Shown in pieces: positions 45,541-58,541 of a stretch of DNA of 64,000 bases; the first letter of the stretch is position 1, and each line of letters opens with the position of its first letter. The stretch is from Hysterangium stoloniferum (Eukaryota; Basidiomycota; Agaricomycetes; Hysterangiales; Hysterangiaceae): positions 372,001-436,000 of the forward strand of contig WHVD01000027.1 in the NCBI GenBank assembly GCA_015178975.1, in the 5' to 3' direction. The position numbers and the translations under genes were made by a program. The notes under the pieces are model-generated. The model was not told the DNA's origin and searched no databases. It worked only from the letters and a program-made list of their open reading frames with translations.

Positions 45541-48245
45541 TTAACCCTGATCGTCTGCGTCTCTCTTTCGTTTCATTTCGCGCGATACCTTCTGCTGCGC
45601 AGCTTCATGTTTGGCTAATTCAACGGGAACTTTGGACACAGGACTCTTAGCAATTTCTTGCTTCAAATCATACCTATTTTTTAAAGTGTCAGACTCGAGT
45701 GAAAATGCATGGAATTAAGACTTACATGACTTCGTCATCATCGTTAGTCAGGAAGGTAATTGATGTCCCTTGTTTGCCGGCACGACCCGTACGACCTTAG
45801 AGCAATTATTAGAGGATATCACTTAATTATAGAATGGTTTCGTACCAATACGGTGGACATAGGCTTCAATTGTACCAGCCATTTGGAAGTTGATGACCAA
45901 ACTGACGTCCTGCACGTCAATACCTCTCCCAGCTAGATCGGTCGCCACAAGGATGTCTACATCCCCCTTACGAAGCGCGGCTAGAGCAGCTTCACGTTGC
46001 TCTTGATTTTTACCGGAATGAAGAGTCGCTGCGCTCCACTACAAAGATATTGTAAAGTCGCGAATTCCTCTCAATAGAAATAAAACTTACCCCTGCTCGT
46101 GATAAGTCCTTCGCTACCATATCAGCTGTCTTCTTCTGATTGACAAAGACAATAATCGGCGCTGGGAATCCTTCATTGTTAAGAATGTCAAGTAGACGTT
46201 GCCTGTAACGAAAATTTGGTTAGCATCAATTAAAGGAAGAACTTTATCGTCTTACTTCTTCTTTTCGTCTCCGCTAACAAATTCGACCCTCTGTTCGACT
46301 GTATCAACGGCCCTACCTGCTTCGCCGATTGTGATCACTGCAGGTCGACGTAGATATTTTCGCGCCAGTCGCTCTACTGCGGGTGGCATGGTGGCAGAGA
46401 AGAGAGTGGTTACCCTTGTACGGGCTTTCTTTGCCAGATTTTCCTCATCGACATCCATATTGTCTGCACCCTCTTCGCCTTGGAATGCGTCAGAGGGTAA
46501 TGCATCCAAAATGTATGTGAGATCGACCTCGAAGCCCAGATGGACCATACGATCAGCCTCGTCCATAACGACATACTTGCATTGAGAAAGAACGAGTACA
46601 TGCCGATCGATCACATCCTTGAGACGACCGGGTGTAGCTATAACGATGTGGGCACCTTCACGCAGATTGAATTGTTGCTCCTCCATGGCACGCTAGGTGT
46701 CGAAATATCAGCTGTCAAATGATTTCCGCGTAGAAATAAATAAATATACGTACACCTCCAACAATAGACACACATGTATAGCCTAAGGGGCCCGCGAACT
46801 TGCGAGTTTCAGTCTCGATCTGCTGTGCCAATTCACGAGTTGGAGCCAATATGAGTGCATATGGACCAAGATGCCGGTTTTCGTCGGTAAATGGAGGAAG
46901 GTTGCCGATATACGACAGCATGGGGATTACAAATGCGGCAGTTTTACCCGACCCTTAAGATCGCGAGTTGAGTACCAAGCCAGTGTCATACAAAATACCT
47001 ACCTGTCTCTGCAATTCCAATCACATCTCGATTTTGCAACCCTATTGGAATGGCTTGTCGTTGGATAGCCGAGGGTTCCTTGTAACCTATGGTCTCGATG
47101 ATCGCCAATATGGGTTTAGGTATAATTGATTCTTCCCATGATCTTAACGGAACAGGAATCTGGCCACCTACAAAAAATGTCAGTCGAAACGCAAGGCAGG
47201 AGTCATTCCGATGCACCTCTACAAGCAATGCTGAAATCTTCCCGAAAGATTCGCCAATCTCTCTCTTTCATCTCTGACAAAGGCTTCTCAGACCAATGCC
47301 TTTCGTCAACGCCACTCTTCGCAGCCTTCCTACGTTCCATATGGTCTGCCAAATTTGCGTTTGCGTTTACTCCATTGCTGCTTCTTCTTGTGCCGTTGCC
47401 ACCGTCATCCATGCCTGCTAAATGACCCCTTCCAAACATGACTCCCGTATTCTGCGCCATGCTGGCAACCGGGCCAGCTGTCTCAGCTGTGTAAGTGTCT
47501 TCTTGCTCATCCCAGTCAAAAACAAACTTTCGGTCATTCATTTTGCGTATCTTTCGCTTCTTTTTGTCAACACCAAGGTATCGGGACCGTATAGCTGTGA
47601 GATCTGAATCAGTCATTGGAGGGACATATGGGGTTGAGGTATCCATTTGTGAGGAGCCGTCATATGTACCGGTTGACGATGGTGGTGGCGGAGGAGGCAT
47701 AGACGGTGCAAGAGATGTACTCGCTGATGATGTATCTGCGCGATTACGATCTGCGCGAGGGGCGGTGGGAATGCCATTTTGAAAGGCTGGTCGAGGAGGT
47801 CTATTGTCCGTTTTTCGGCTATCGCGCTCTCGATTTTTAGAGTATCGATCTTCATCTGCACACAGAAAATATTACGATTAATTACATGTGCAAACCAGCT
47901 CATGACTCACAGCGATTGTTGCCACGCCTGTCGTTATATTTCCCCTGCTGGAAATCACGCTCTTTTAATCGAAGTTCTTCAGCTTGTCGTTCCAAAGATT
48001 CCCTCTGTGCCTTGGAATTTTCTTCCTTCTCCCTCTGCTGTTTTATCTCTTGTCCACGTTTCTCGATGGCTATCTTGGCGCGTTCTTCCTTTGACAAAAA
48101 TCTAGGCTAAGACATAAGTAATTGAGTTAGAACAGCATTCGGTCGTAAATGTGCAGCTGTATTTCACCTTTGCTGCTGCCTCCTTCTCTGCCTTTTGTTT
48201 CTGAAGGAGAGTCTCTATGGACAGTGGTGTCGCTTTAGCAGCCAT
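45541..48245 (-). CDS. PRP28: DEAD-box RNA helicase Prp28 (U5 snRNP, pre-mRNA splicing)
   Basis: ATG at 48243-48245 ([20 protein letters not shown]), TAA at 45541-45543. An Arg/Glu-rich N-terminus ([14 protein letters not shown]...) and a proline run precede the Prp28 hallmark region [24 protein letters not shown]. The helicase core follows: [14 protein letters not shown] (Q motif), [12 protein letters not shown] motif [23 protein letters not shown] (DEAD), LFSATMPP (SAT), [21 protein letters not shown] and HRIGRTGRAG. The core holds an acidic insertion after [10 protein letters not shown], as in other Prp28 proteins. It exchanges U1 for U6 at the 5' splice site. It is divergent from ALG3 with 67 bp between start codons. 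Confidence 0.95.
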
Positions 48246-48312
48246 TTATGTGATCTTAAAGGTGCCAACCACAGCAAGCGCCCACTACGTAATTAGACAT
48301 AAGTACTTTGCC
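48246..48312. promoter_or_regulatory. 67-bp divergent promoter, PRP28/ALG3
   Basis: The two start codons lie only 67 bp apart, so both 5' leaders and core promoters must overlap each other's coding ends. The sequence shows no clear TATA box. Confidence 0.55.
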
Positions 48313-49844
48313 ATGTCACTGTCAGGTCATGCTTTAACATGGACCAAAAACCTACTGTTTAACCATCGTTTCTTTTGGGTCACAGCAACAGCGGTAATAC
48401 TTGGCGATGCTATCCTCACACAGCTGATTATCCACTTTGTCCCCTGTGAGAAGGCAGAACTTCAATCTTTCATGTCACTGAGCTAGTTCCAGAACAGATA
48501 CTGAGATTGACTTCGAGACATATATGTACCAAGCTGAGCTATATATAAGTGGAGTAAGAGACTATTCCAAAATTTCAGGACCATCCGGACCACTTGTGTA
48601 CGTTGCGTTGCGTCTGGCATAAAATTCTACTCGTAATGAGTTTTAATGTTACTAGCTATCCAGCCGGACATGTTTATATTCACCGTCTGCTGTCCCTCAT
48701 CTCATCAGGAGGCAATTCACTTCGTCTCCTTCAAAATATATACGGCGGCCTCTATCTCGTGTCGCTCTTCCTGACCTGCTCCCTGTATCGGACAGCAGGC
48801 AATCTGCCAAATTATGTGTTGCTTCTTCTGCCTCTTAGCAAGAGACTACACTCTATCTTTATGCTACGCCTCTTTAATGACTGCTGGTCTCTTGTGGTTG
48901 TTCAAGGTGCAATAATGGCATATGCCACAGGGTGGGACGACATCGCCAGCGTGCTATTCAGGTACGCTCGTTTCCCACCGTGGTTTATCCCTTCTAAACA
49001 GTATACTTGTAGTGCTGCTCTTTCCATAAAAATGTCAATTTTTCTTTATCTTCCTGGTCTTCTGGTGGTACTCTTTAAACGACATGGCTTATTCCATACG
49101 CTTCGGCACTGTGCTGTCATTGCTGTCAGTCAGGGTCTGATCGCACTACCATTCATCAGCACATATCCTCGCTCATATTTCGCGTCTGCCTTCGAATTCT
49201 CCCGTATATTCTTATACAAATGGACCGTGAATTGGCGGTTTATCCCAGAGGATATTTTCTTGAGCCGACCATGGGCTTTCACACTTTTAGCTATGCATTT
49301 ATGCACCCTTGTGGCATTCGCGACAATGAAATGGTGTAAAGCAGATGGCGGGGTTTTAAATGTACTCAGTCGTGGACTCAGACATCCCACTGTTGGTGCG
49401 ACGACTAGTGTTTCTGCAGACCGTATGTAAACAAGTTGCGTTGAATCCCATGTTCCATCTAACACACCACAACAGAGGTTATCACCATCTTAGCAATTTC
49501 TAATTTGATAGGAATTATCTTTGCGAGATCGTTGCACTATCAGTTTTACAGTTGGTATACCCAGCAGCTTCCGTTTCTGCTCTGGCGTACAAAGTATCCC
49601 GTCCCCATGAGGTAAATTATTGTGTTTATTTTCATGCGATCGAATTCAATGCCCCTTCCATAGGATTTTGGCCTTGTTATGCTTCGAATATGCATGGAAT
49701 GTCTTTCCATCCACTAAGTCATCCTCAGGTATTCTTCTGGCTTCACATGCTGTTCTTCTGTTGGGATTATGGTATGGTTTTCCGGAAGGAAAGGAGGGGA
49801 CGATCTCAAAGACCACTCTAGTAAAGGGACCTAAGATGGATTAG
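48313..49844 (+). CDS. ALG3: ALG3, Dol-P-Man:Man5GlcNAc2-PP-Dol alpha-1,3-mannosyltransferase
   Basis: ATG at 48313 ([18 protein letters not shown]); stop at 49842-49844. Exons are 48313-48445, 48498-48597, 48656-48961, 49013-about 49423, and two more ending VPMR and [14 protein letters not shown]. Family signatures are [32 protein letters not shown] (luminal loop with the conserved acidic residues), [26 protein letters not shown] and [18 protein letters not shown]. About ten membrane helices are expected. It adds the first Dol-P-Man-derived mannose to the lipid-linked oligosaccharide in the ER lumen for N-glycosylation. RRP3 starts 136 bp downstream on the same strand. Confidence 0.94.
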
Positions 49845-49980
49845 ATCGAAACATTCTTTTTATCAGCATTGTTAATAATTTCGGTTTTATGATCAAAATC
49901 CTCGATCCAGGTTACTGTATTTACCCAGAAAATAGATCTTTAATTAAACGTAACGAGTGACAGTCACACATCCCTGAAAA

Positions 49981-51550
49981 ATGTCATCTGTAGATGAAGC
50001 TGAATCCTCTGCGGTACCAACGTCCTTTAAAGAACTTGGTATAATAGATCCCCTTCTAGAAGCACTGACCGCAATATCTTTTAACAAACCGACACCTATT
50101 CAACTGGAATCCATCCCCCCAGCCTTAGAGGGTCGGGACATCATTGGTGTTGCTGAAACAGGCTCTGGAAAAACAGCTGCATTTGCGTTGCCAATTCTTC
50201 AGAAACTATGGGAGGAGCCCAAGGGACTCTTCGCTTGTGTCTTGGTGCCAACCCGTGAACTTGCATTCCAAATCTCACAGCAGTTTGAAAGTTTGGGGTC
50301 AGCAATCGGCGTGCGGACGGCGGTTGTTGTCGGCGGGACTGATAGGATGGCACAGGCGGTTGCTCTTTCAAAACGTCCCCATGTTGTGATTGCTACGCCG
50401 GGTCGACTGGATGATCATTTGGAAAACACGAAGGGATTTAGCTTACGCGGGCTGAAGTACCTGGTGGGCAACTAGCATTCCTCTGCAGTTGTGTCGTAGA
50501 ACTAAAGCAGTTTGAAAGGTCTTGGATGAGGCGGACCGACTTCTGGATATGGATTTTGGTCCTGTCATTGATAAGATTTTGCGGGTTATACCCAAAGAGC
50601 GCAATACATTCTTATTTTCAGCCACTATGACCACCAAGGTTGCGAAATTACAACGGGCGAGTTTATCGAATCCTGTTCGGGTTGAGGTATCTACAAAGTA
50701 TGTTTCATATTTTTTGATTATCTTTTTGATTATTTTTTGATTCCTTGATTGTCATAGATACACTACGGTGTCCACTCTTCTGCAACACTATCTTTTCATA
50801 CCCTACACACAAAAGGACGTACATTTAGTCTACCTCGCTAATTCCTTGGCGCAAAACTCTATCATTATCTTTACACGAACAGTTAATGATGCACAAAGGT
50901 ATTTGGTGCTTTATCTGATCTTGACAATGCTCATTCTTCTTAAGGTTATCCATCATATTGCGGACACTTGGATTTTCTGCCGTACCGTTGCATGGACAAC
51001 TAAATCAGAGTGCACGTCTAGGCGCGCTAGGCAAATTTAAAAGTGGGGGAAGATCTATTCTCGTGGCAACTGATGTCGCCAGTCGGTCAGTCACTGTCCT
51101 GTCTCCAAAGTACTTGTACTCGTGCTAATTGATATATCCAGAGGCTTGGATATACCTCACGTTGATGTTGTCATTAACTTCGATATTCCTACCCATTCAA
51201 AAGACTATATCCACCGTGTAGGCAGAACAGCACGCGCTGGACGAGCTGGGAAGTCCATTACACTCGTCACGCAATATGACGTTGAACTGGTACAGCGTAT
51301 AGAAGAAGTTGTTGGAAAGAAAATGGACGAGTGGGTAGTCGACAAGGAAGAAGTGGCGCTGTTGAGAGAACGCGTAGAAGAAGCCGCGAGAGTGGCTGCT
51401 AGCGAGCTACGAGAGCAAGCTAAGGATGGGAAGGGCCGTCGTAAGAGGAACCGGGACGACGGCGGTGACACCAGTGGCAACCGTGATCGCGACGATGATG
51501 TTGTCGAAGCGGGCCTGCCCAGCAAGAAACGTAAGGGAAAGCGGAAGTGA
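49981..51550 (+). CDS. RRP3: DEAD-box RNA helicase Rrp3 (DDX47 family, 18S rRNA processing)
   Basis: ATG at 49981 ([20 protein letters not shown]), TGA at 51548-51550. Five or six exons. Motifs in order are [16 protein letters not shown] (Q), [51 protein letters not shown] (DEAD), [61 protein letters not shown] and [13 protein letters not shown]. The stretch [16 protein letters not shown] is typical of Rrp3/DDX47 and separates it from Dbp8. The basic C-terminus ([10 protein letters not shown]) fits a nucleolar protein. It acts in early cleavages of pre-rRNA in the small-subunit pathway. It converges with the oxygenase gene, with 39 bp between stops. Confidence 0.92.
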
Positions 51551-51589
51551 TTGAGAAGGCACGGTAGAGGTTGAGATGTTTATTTTATT

Positions 51590-52544
51590 TTATCGTTTAA
51601 ACATGACATCTGATCTCAGGATATATTTTGTGCCCTTCAAGACTTCTTTACCTTCGTGCAACATACATTCGTGACCGTGTCTGTCAATGTAATTATATTT
51701 GTAATGTCCTCGATGGTCTTTTACGCTTACCGGTGCAATAACGCAGTCCCGCGTATTAAGGGAACTACTATTTTCTCCTCAGTTGACTTCCCTTGCCTTT
51801 CACGGTAGAATACCGTCTAGAGAGTCGAGCGCTCAGTGATAGCTTGCTACTGGAACCAGAAGCTTACCTGCCCACCAACAACGCCTTGCGCTTCACCAGT
51901 AAGATAAATTAGAATAGTCCATTCGGATTTGGCACCTGTTGAAGTATCTTTTACCGAGTCGTCGTAATGAGGACCGAAATGCTCTCCTTGTGAATACCGA
52001 TATAAGCGGATGTTTGGATTTAGAGAGTGTGGCTCGGTGGAGATGTTCGGTTTGTGTATAGCAGAAGGGGGGATAGGCAATTCTGGCAAATGAGGCTTCA
52101 AAACGGAAAATAAATGTTGTGCGAACTCTGTGCTTTGTATCGATAGTCGGTCTGATTTGCAAGTAATCTCAGCGACGATTAATGGGATACAAAATCTCTA
52201 AGCACGCACGATTGACGCGGTGAGCTTCTCCCTTCTTCTTTGGTGGTGTTACCTCTAAGGGAAGCTGTTCGATGAATTTAACAAATGCTTTACATTCTTC
52301 TGGTGATAATAAGTCCTGTTGGAGGGCACAAGGGTGTTCGATACTAGAGAATAAGGACACACATATGTCTACTCACTTCTATTAGTATTATCTGGTCATC
52401 TTCAATTGTGTTGCATTGCAGATCTTTCTTCGCTGCAACAGTAGGGAAGGGCGGATAGTTGACTATATTAGCACCACTAAGGCTTTTGGAGGGTCCCGTT
52501 ACAGTATTTGTATCAGTCTTTGATCTTCTTGTCTTAGGTGCCAT
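51590..52544 (-). CDS. 2-oxoglutarate/Fe(II) dioxygenase, P4H-like fold
   Basis: ATG at 52542-52544 (MAPKTRRSKTDTNTVTGPSK), TAA at 51590-51592. Exons give QCNTIEDDQIILIE, SIEHPCALQQDLLSPEECKAFVKFIEQLP, then LNPNIRLYRYSQGEHFGPHYDDSV, with the iron-binding HxD in HYDD. After EWTILIYLTGEAQGVVGGQ, the last exon supplies the distal His and 2OG-binding basic residue in HEGKEVLKGTKYILRSDVMF. The length of about 270 residues matches small fungal members of the prolyl-4-hydroxylase-like superfamily. The substrate cannot be told from sequence; protein or nucleic acid hydroxylation are both known in the superfamily. A Lys/Arg-rich N-terminus hints at a nuclear location. Confidence 0.8.
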
Positions 52545-52729
52545 CGAACAATCACGACGCACTTGACCACACGATTTTCAAGTGCGGTTTTGGACGTACG
52601 TAGGTAGTAGTGTGCACTTTAGTATTAGCGCCAGGTCTATGGATCACACTTTAAGAGATATCTCAGAACAAGACTGATGAGGCAAAAAAGGAATATATTT
52701 CCAACGTTTTAACTAGGATATTTTGCGGT

Positions 52730-53541
<812 letters not shown>

Positions 53542-54029
53542 TTGTCTGTATGTGTGCAAAACGGGCGTCAATATGTACATCCGAACGTAAAATCTCTAAT
53601 CCATCGAAACGTCCTTCTCCAACCATCTCTCCTTCAAACGAATATCCGAACTATCGAGGATAGCGACAGACTCACAAGTAATAGGTTTCTTATAGAGAAA
53701 ACTGCAGGAAAGACGAACACTTGTGACACCGAATGGTTGCACCGGAGAATGCCGAACGACTTTGCCCCCCGCCTTGGTGTCATTCACAGGAAATTCCTCT
53801 TGTGCAAATGCTGGTACTACTGATCCATGGCAAACAAACAAACATAAATATTGTCTCAGGCTTAAAACAACGGCTTAATATCTGCGCTTCTCTCGGGAGT
53901 TTTTACCTATTATGATTTACCCTAACGAAGGGCTATGACGCTCATTGACGTTATGGTACAAGAACCAATACATCCCATGGAATTTCCTTCTTCCCAATCC
54001 TTGTCCTTTCCCATTTCCCATTTCCAACA
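53542..54029. promoter_or_regulatory. Divergent promoter region, NAC alpha / DUF1264 gene
   Basis: 488 bp between divergent start codons. An 81-codon minus-strand ORF at 53596-53841 opens on TTG, not ATG, and matches nothing I know, so I treat it as chance. Confidence 0.5.
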
Positions 54030-54994
54030 ATGGACGCTTCAACGAAAGAGGAGATGTATCATTCGGCAGTTTACAGTACAGCTGGCTCCACTATGATGGA
54101 CTTCGAGCCTATAAACCAAATTCACCAGCATCTCTGCGCATTCCATACATATGCGTTGAGTGCCAATGTTACCGACTTACCAATGTCCTGTTCTAAATTC
54201 AGTCTAAAGCACTGACCGGACACGACACGTGGAGGCCCATCATTTCTGTACCCACTTGAATCACGATCTCCACCAATGCATCATATATGATTCAGACAAA
54301 CCAGGCGCGAAATTGATAGGCATAGAATATATTGTTTCCGAGAAGGTACAACCCATTCCGAGGCATATTTTGGTCTTTGTAACGAATGCGTCCCAAGGTA
54401 TTCCTTACATTGTCGGAAGATGAACAGAAATTTTGGCACTCGCACAAATACGAGGTAAATTTTTGTTTCTATTTTCGTTGCGCTAATGCTAAGGAAACCA
54501 GGTTGAAAGCGGAATGCTTAAACTTTCTGTAAAAGACATAGTTCCAGGTCAGGCTGGATCATTTTCCCAAACCATCTGTCTGTGCGGGCATCGCTCACCA
54601 AAGTGCCATACTAGAAAAAGTCAGTGACTATGCCGAACAGCCGGCTATGGTCGTGCTTCACAAGTCATACGGCAAAGCAATCCATACGTGGCAAATCGTA
54701 AGCACCTGGTATCCAGAGGCTCTGTGAACAATAGTAAAATATATGAAGGATATCTCCCCCACGTTGCCCCTCGGTCCACCCGCGCTTATGATGTCATACA
54801 CCGGTGATAGCCAAGTAGAAGGCAACCTGACCGTTGAAATGGCACTGCACAGCGAAGAAACAAAAAAGAAGCGGGCTATCAGACAGGGTTACTTGCCCCC
54901 CTATGAGAAGGCTGTAAACGCAGATCAGTGGGAAAAAACTGGTCAGTCTGTGGACTTGGAGCCAGTTACCAAACCTGTCAAACGTTTCCCTTGA
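54030..54994 (+). CDS. DUF1264 / oil body-associated protein (OBAP) family
   Basis: ATG at 54030 ([20 protein letters not shown]), TGA at 54992-54994. Six exons join in frame: ...[40 protein letters not shown]..., [80 protein letters not shown]. The motif [19 protein letters not shown], the WHSH step and the K-x-HTW motif are typical of DUF1264. In plants the family is linked to oil bodies; in fungi the role is unknown. The C-terminal part ([20 protein letters not shown]) also fits known members. It converges with the DUF2828 gene, 268 bp between stops. Confidence 0.83.
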
Positions 54995-55262
54995 TCCAAC
55001 AAACAAGTGAGAAGTAGTGGTTGAGCATGGATCGTCCGTTTCCCGGTTCTAAACGCGCAGCTGGCGGTGCACTGACCGTCGTCCGGGTTAACCGGACCTA
55101 TTAGATTTCAGTCATAGAATTCGTAGTAAAACAACATGTACAATATTTTTTTCCCTAATTGATGATTTTGAGAGATAAATCCAGCAAAAATGCGTTACAA
55201 TACAGCCATAAAATTACAATTTCCATTAGCAAACACTTGTATTTCCTTTCCTCCCCAATTAC

Positions 55263-57674
55263 TCAATCAAAGACCTGCAATCCCGCAAAACTCTCCCGCC
55301 GCAACGCAGTCAACATCGTATCTACAGGATCCAGTTTCTTCTTTTCTGCTGGCTCCCCGTTTCCCTCTATATCCTCTTCATCAACATCAACATCCGGCGC
55401 CCCTTGCTCGAGGAAGATTTTCAACATGCCAGGGCTAAACCCGCTGACAAGCGCAACACCCTCATCATCTTTTGTAACAGGCTTTGCGACATTTCCGGCG
55501 AGATTCCTGATAGGGCAAGGTTTCAGACCGACACAATAGAGGAGATTCGCAGACAACTTACCAATACACGAGTTCTGGCAGTTCATACCCCGCCTTCTCA
55601 AACTTCCTCTTGATGATTTGATGTTCGGTTTCCCACCGGGTACTGAGGCCCGTATTTTTTCTGCTGTCATCGAACTGCATGTCGGAGAACCTGATAAAAA
55701 GGAGTATGTTTAAACAGAGCAACATCACAAGGAAATGGATGCATACACAAATATCCGTTTTACCATTTCTTCCGGCTTCAGCTTGTGCTCCAGCGCAAGC
55801 GGCAATAGCAATTTCACGAATACCGCATTGAAATCGGTACTCATTCCCCATGCCGTTCGCACCATTGAAGCCGCCGTCGTTACAAGGTCATCTTCGGGGT
55901 TCACAGATACAATCTCGGGCGTTTGGCTGAACGTAATGAATGTATTCGCCCAAGGCGGCTGTGCCATCTGCGCAAGGAGGAGGGACAATGCGACAGAGGG
56001 GAAGATAGGCGCTGTAGCGGAGGTGGAGGCGGAAAGGTAGCCCATGCTGCCTGAGACGTCGCACACTGCTATGGCGTTGTCGAGTTTTCCAGACTCTTTC
56101 ACTCGCTCAACCATGGTCTTCCACTGTGCATTGATCACCTGCGACTCGATTTTATTCCCCATTAATCGATATGCCTCGCGTAACATCTCATTCGGAAGCA
56201 GCGTCGCTCCACTAATCTTCTTCTTCCCCACTGCAACGTCTAGAAGATACTGCGAGAAGCGCTCCGGATCATGTGTAGAGAAGAGCTTCTTGTTGATGTG
56301 CATACACCTCGATGGAACACGGGTGTATTTAACCTGGTCCCACCGCCTTGCAGACATGGCGACCTCGGGTATTTGTAGCGCGCGGCGAAGTGGAGACGTG
56401 ACCCAACGCGCATACGCCGCACGAAGTTTATGCGCCGTTTCCTGGCTCAGAGGCTGTTCGTGCTGCGTGACGGGAATTGGGAACTGACCCCCTGCATATA
56501 ACAGTTCAGAGATGGCTGTGGCGATGTTTGTAACTCTGTCATGGCTCCCGCCAATGGAAGGGGCCCATTTCCCAACGAGAGTAAGATCATAAGAGAGAGC
56601 AGCCCTGCGCTCGGCATCTGTATCCTCCTTGGCAATTTCGCGCAGAATTCCGAGGTCCCGGGCAAGTGCGTCGGCAAAAAGACGTGCGACGGTAACATAG
56701 AGCGCGCGGAAGGATGTGTCGGACTTGAGTTTGGAGGTGATAGTATTGTGCCAACGAACATGTTTCTCGAGACGAACCGCTTTAGCATCGAGAGGCTTGG
56801 CCGCCTCGGACTCTGTGGGTTCGTTGAGTCTCATTTTCTTGCGCTTGTGGACGGATGTCTTTCTAATTTTCCTATGCTTGTGGATGGGAGTCATCTCTCC
56901 ATAGCCATCCTTGATATTGAGAGCATTGAACGTAGAGGTCTCAGTCAGCTCATTAGTGGCCGCCAAGAGAATGATGTTTAAGAGATCCTTCCAGTACCCA
57001 TGTGGCATACCAATAGTGATCTCCTCTTTCTTGACTGCATCGACGTCTGCGGGATCCTTATCAGGCTCCATCGCCTCGCTCATTGTCACGACCTCCATGT
57101 CACTGTCTGCCTCAATGCCTTTCACAGTCTTCTGAATCGTCCGCTTCACACACGATTCCACGAGAAACCTCAAATTGGCCACTGCTGTCCTAGGATGGTT
57201 TGCGTAAAGCCACCCAAATGCACGATAAAACATTTCCCGCGCACTTTTCCCTTCATGGATTGAGCGTAGGTTCCATATTATTTTCAGCGTAACCTCGGGG
57301 TCGGCATGCCAGCTCTTGGATAGCAACTGGGAGATGTCACTGGGATCCGTGCTTTGGCTTAGCGATGAAAATGCGTCAAGTGCGGGGGAGAGGGTGCTTT
57401 TGTAGGCCCCTGCAGAATTCCAAGTCGTAGTGCGGTTCTGGCTGCTTTTCAGGGCAGTCATGAAAGGGTGCGAAAGCGCAGCAGGCTCAGACTTGGTGGG
57501 AACCTCCACATTAGGTGGGGGAATGGGAAGCAAAGCATCAAGGGCCTGATCAGAAGGCTGGTATAGCTCCGGGAGGTAGGGTAGAGTGACTGGACGTTCA
57601 GACTGGCTCGCCGAGGTCCTGTTAATCTGGGTCGTGGCCGGCGTGAATGGAGAGGATTCGCGAATTGTTGACAT
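55263..57674 (-). CDS. DUF2828 protein with VWA-like C-terminal domain
   Basis: ATG at 57672-57674 (MSTIRESSPFTPATTQINR). The first exon alone runs about 645 codons, and short final exons end in TGA at 55263-55265 after ESFAGLQVFD. DUF2828 signatures are HPFMTALKSSQNRTTTWNSAGAY near the N-terminus, IIWNLRSIHEGKSAREMFYRAFGWL, the linker MPHGYWKDLLNIILLAA, and RALYVTVARLFADALARDL. Near the end, NAIAVCDVSGSMGY is a MIDAS-type DxSxS motif of a von Willebrand A-like domain, followed by FVKLLL...FSDMQFDDS and a GxSP tail (ALVSGFSPGMLKIFL). The family occurs in plants and fungi; its function is unknown. A basic patch (KHRKIRKTSVHKRKKMRL) could be a nuclear signal. Confidence 0.85.
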
Positions 57675-58525
57675 CGTAGACTACAGTATTTTATCAGTAT
57701 GATGACCAGACAGGTTGAGTGGCGTTCACGAATTTTCAAGAGGACGTTTCAATGACCTAAGGCAAAGGAAAAGGTTTTGTGAGCTCAATCAAAGTACGGG
57801 AACAGGAACATGATTATATAAAACACCTGTACTAGTCATTGATCGACTAGTTGTCGTCACCGCAGCCAAGGACATGGAGTCAGATGCCGGTACCGTCACT
57901 TGCTATATCTCCATCGTTCGTTTGTGACTCTGGGCAAGCAAATGGTTTTATTGCGTCGCCACCGCTCTTTTGCATGACCAGCAAAAATTGGGCTGTAGTC
58001 AAGGCGGCGGAAGAGAAAATACATACCGAAAATATTAGGGTAAGCGGAAGGGTGAATGTAAAAAATTCCTCCATCCCTTCCTTTAGTCTCAGCTCTTAAC
58101 ATCATATAAGATAAGCCTACTAAGGATCCTAAAATTTTTGGGAGCAGGGTTTCTTCCAGTGTCAGACAATAAATAAGTCAGCACATCTATCTACCAGGTA
58201 TGTCAAGTCCATCTTTAGCTTTCTTCAATGAAAAAAATATATTACAAGAGAAGGGGGTAATATACAACCTTTGGTACAATAATAAATTAGTAGAAATGGG
58301 CATAGTTACTTGCTAAACCTGCATGGGTTTTACGTTAAACGTGGAGACAATGAAATCAATAGTTATTTTGCTACAAAGTATGCATGTAAGGCTAGCTGGT
58401 CACAAAACAGGAAATTGAATGCTAAGTACAATGCGACACATGGCTCAAGTGAGGAAAACAAACCGATATCATGGATCATATGCAAACAGACTTATTGACA
58501 AAAACTAAAAAACATATCCGCCATG
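57675..58525. other. Intergenic region with a possible retroelement remnant
   Basis: No host gene is supported here. 57838-58110 has a short ORF that starts on TTG and matches nothing I know. 58205-58525 contains retroelement-like text, described separately. Confidence 0.45.
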
Positions 58526-58541
58526 TCAAGCAAAGTGGGAG
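58280..58541 (+). pseudogene. Possible Copia-type pol C-terminal remnant
   Basis: The plus strand reads DHMQTDLLTKTKKHIRHVKQ, resembling the conserved Copia RNase H end (xxDILTKxL...HxxH). It is followed by AAAGTGGGAG and then TGTT, like a polypurine tract and LTR start (compare GGTGGGAG/TGTTGG in the TRIM). Upstream, YFATKYACKASWSQNRK is decayed. No LTR can follow, because the next bases are the 3' coding end of the Cep57-like gene. The resemblance is short and could be chance. Confidence 0.35.

Noticed and set aside
53596..53841. 81-codon minus-strand ORF upstream of NAC alpha
   Set aside because: Opens on TTG, has no internal ATG start and no family resemblance; it lies in a divergent promoter.
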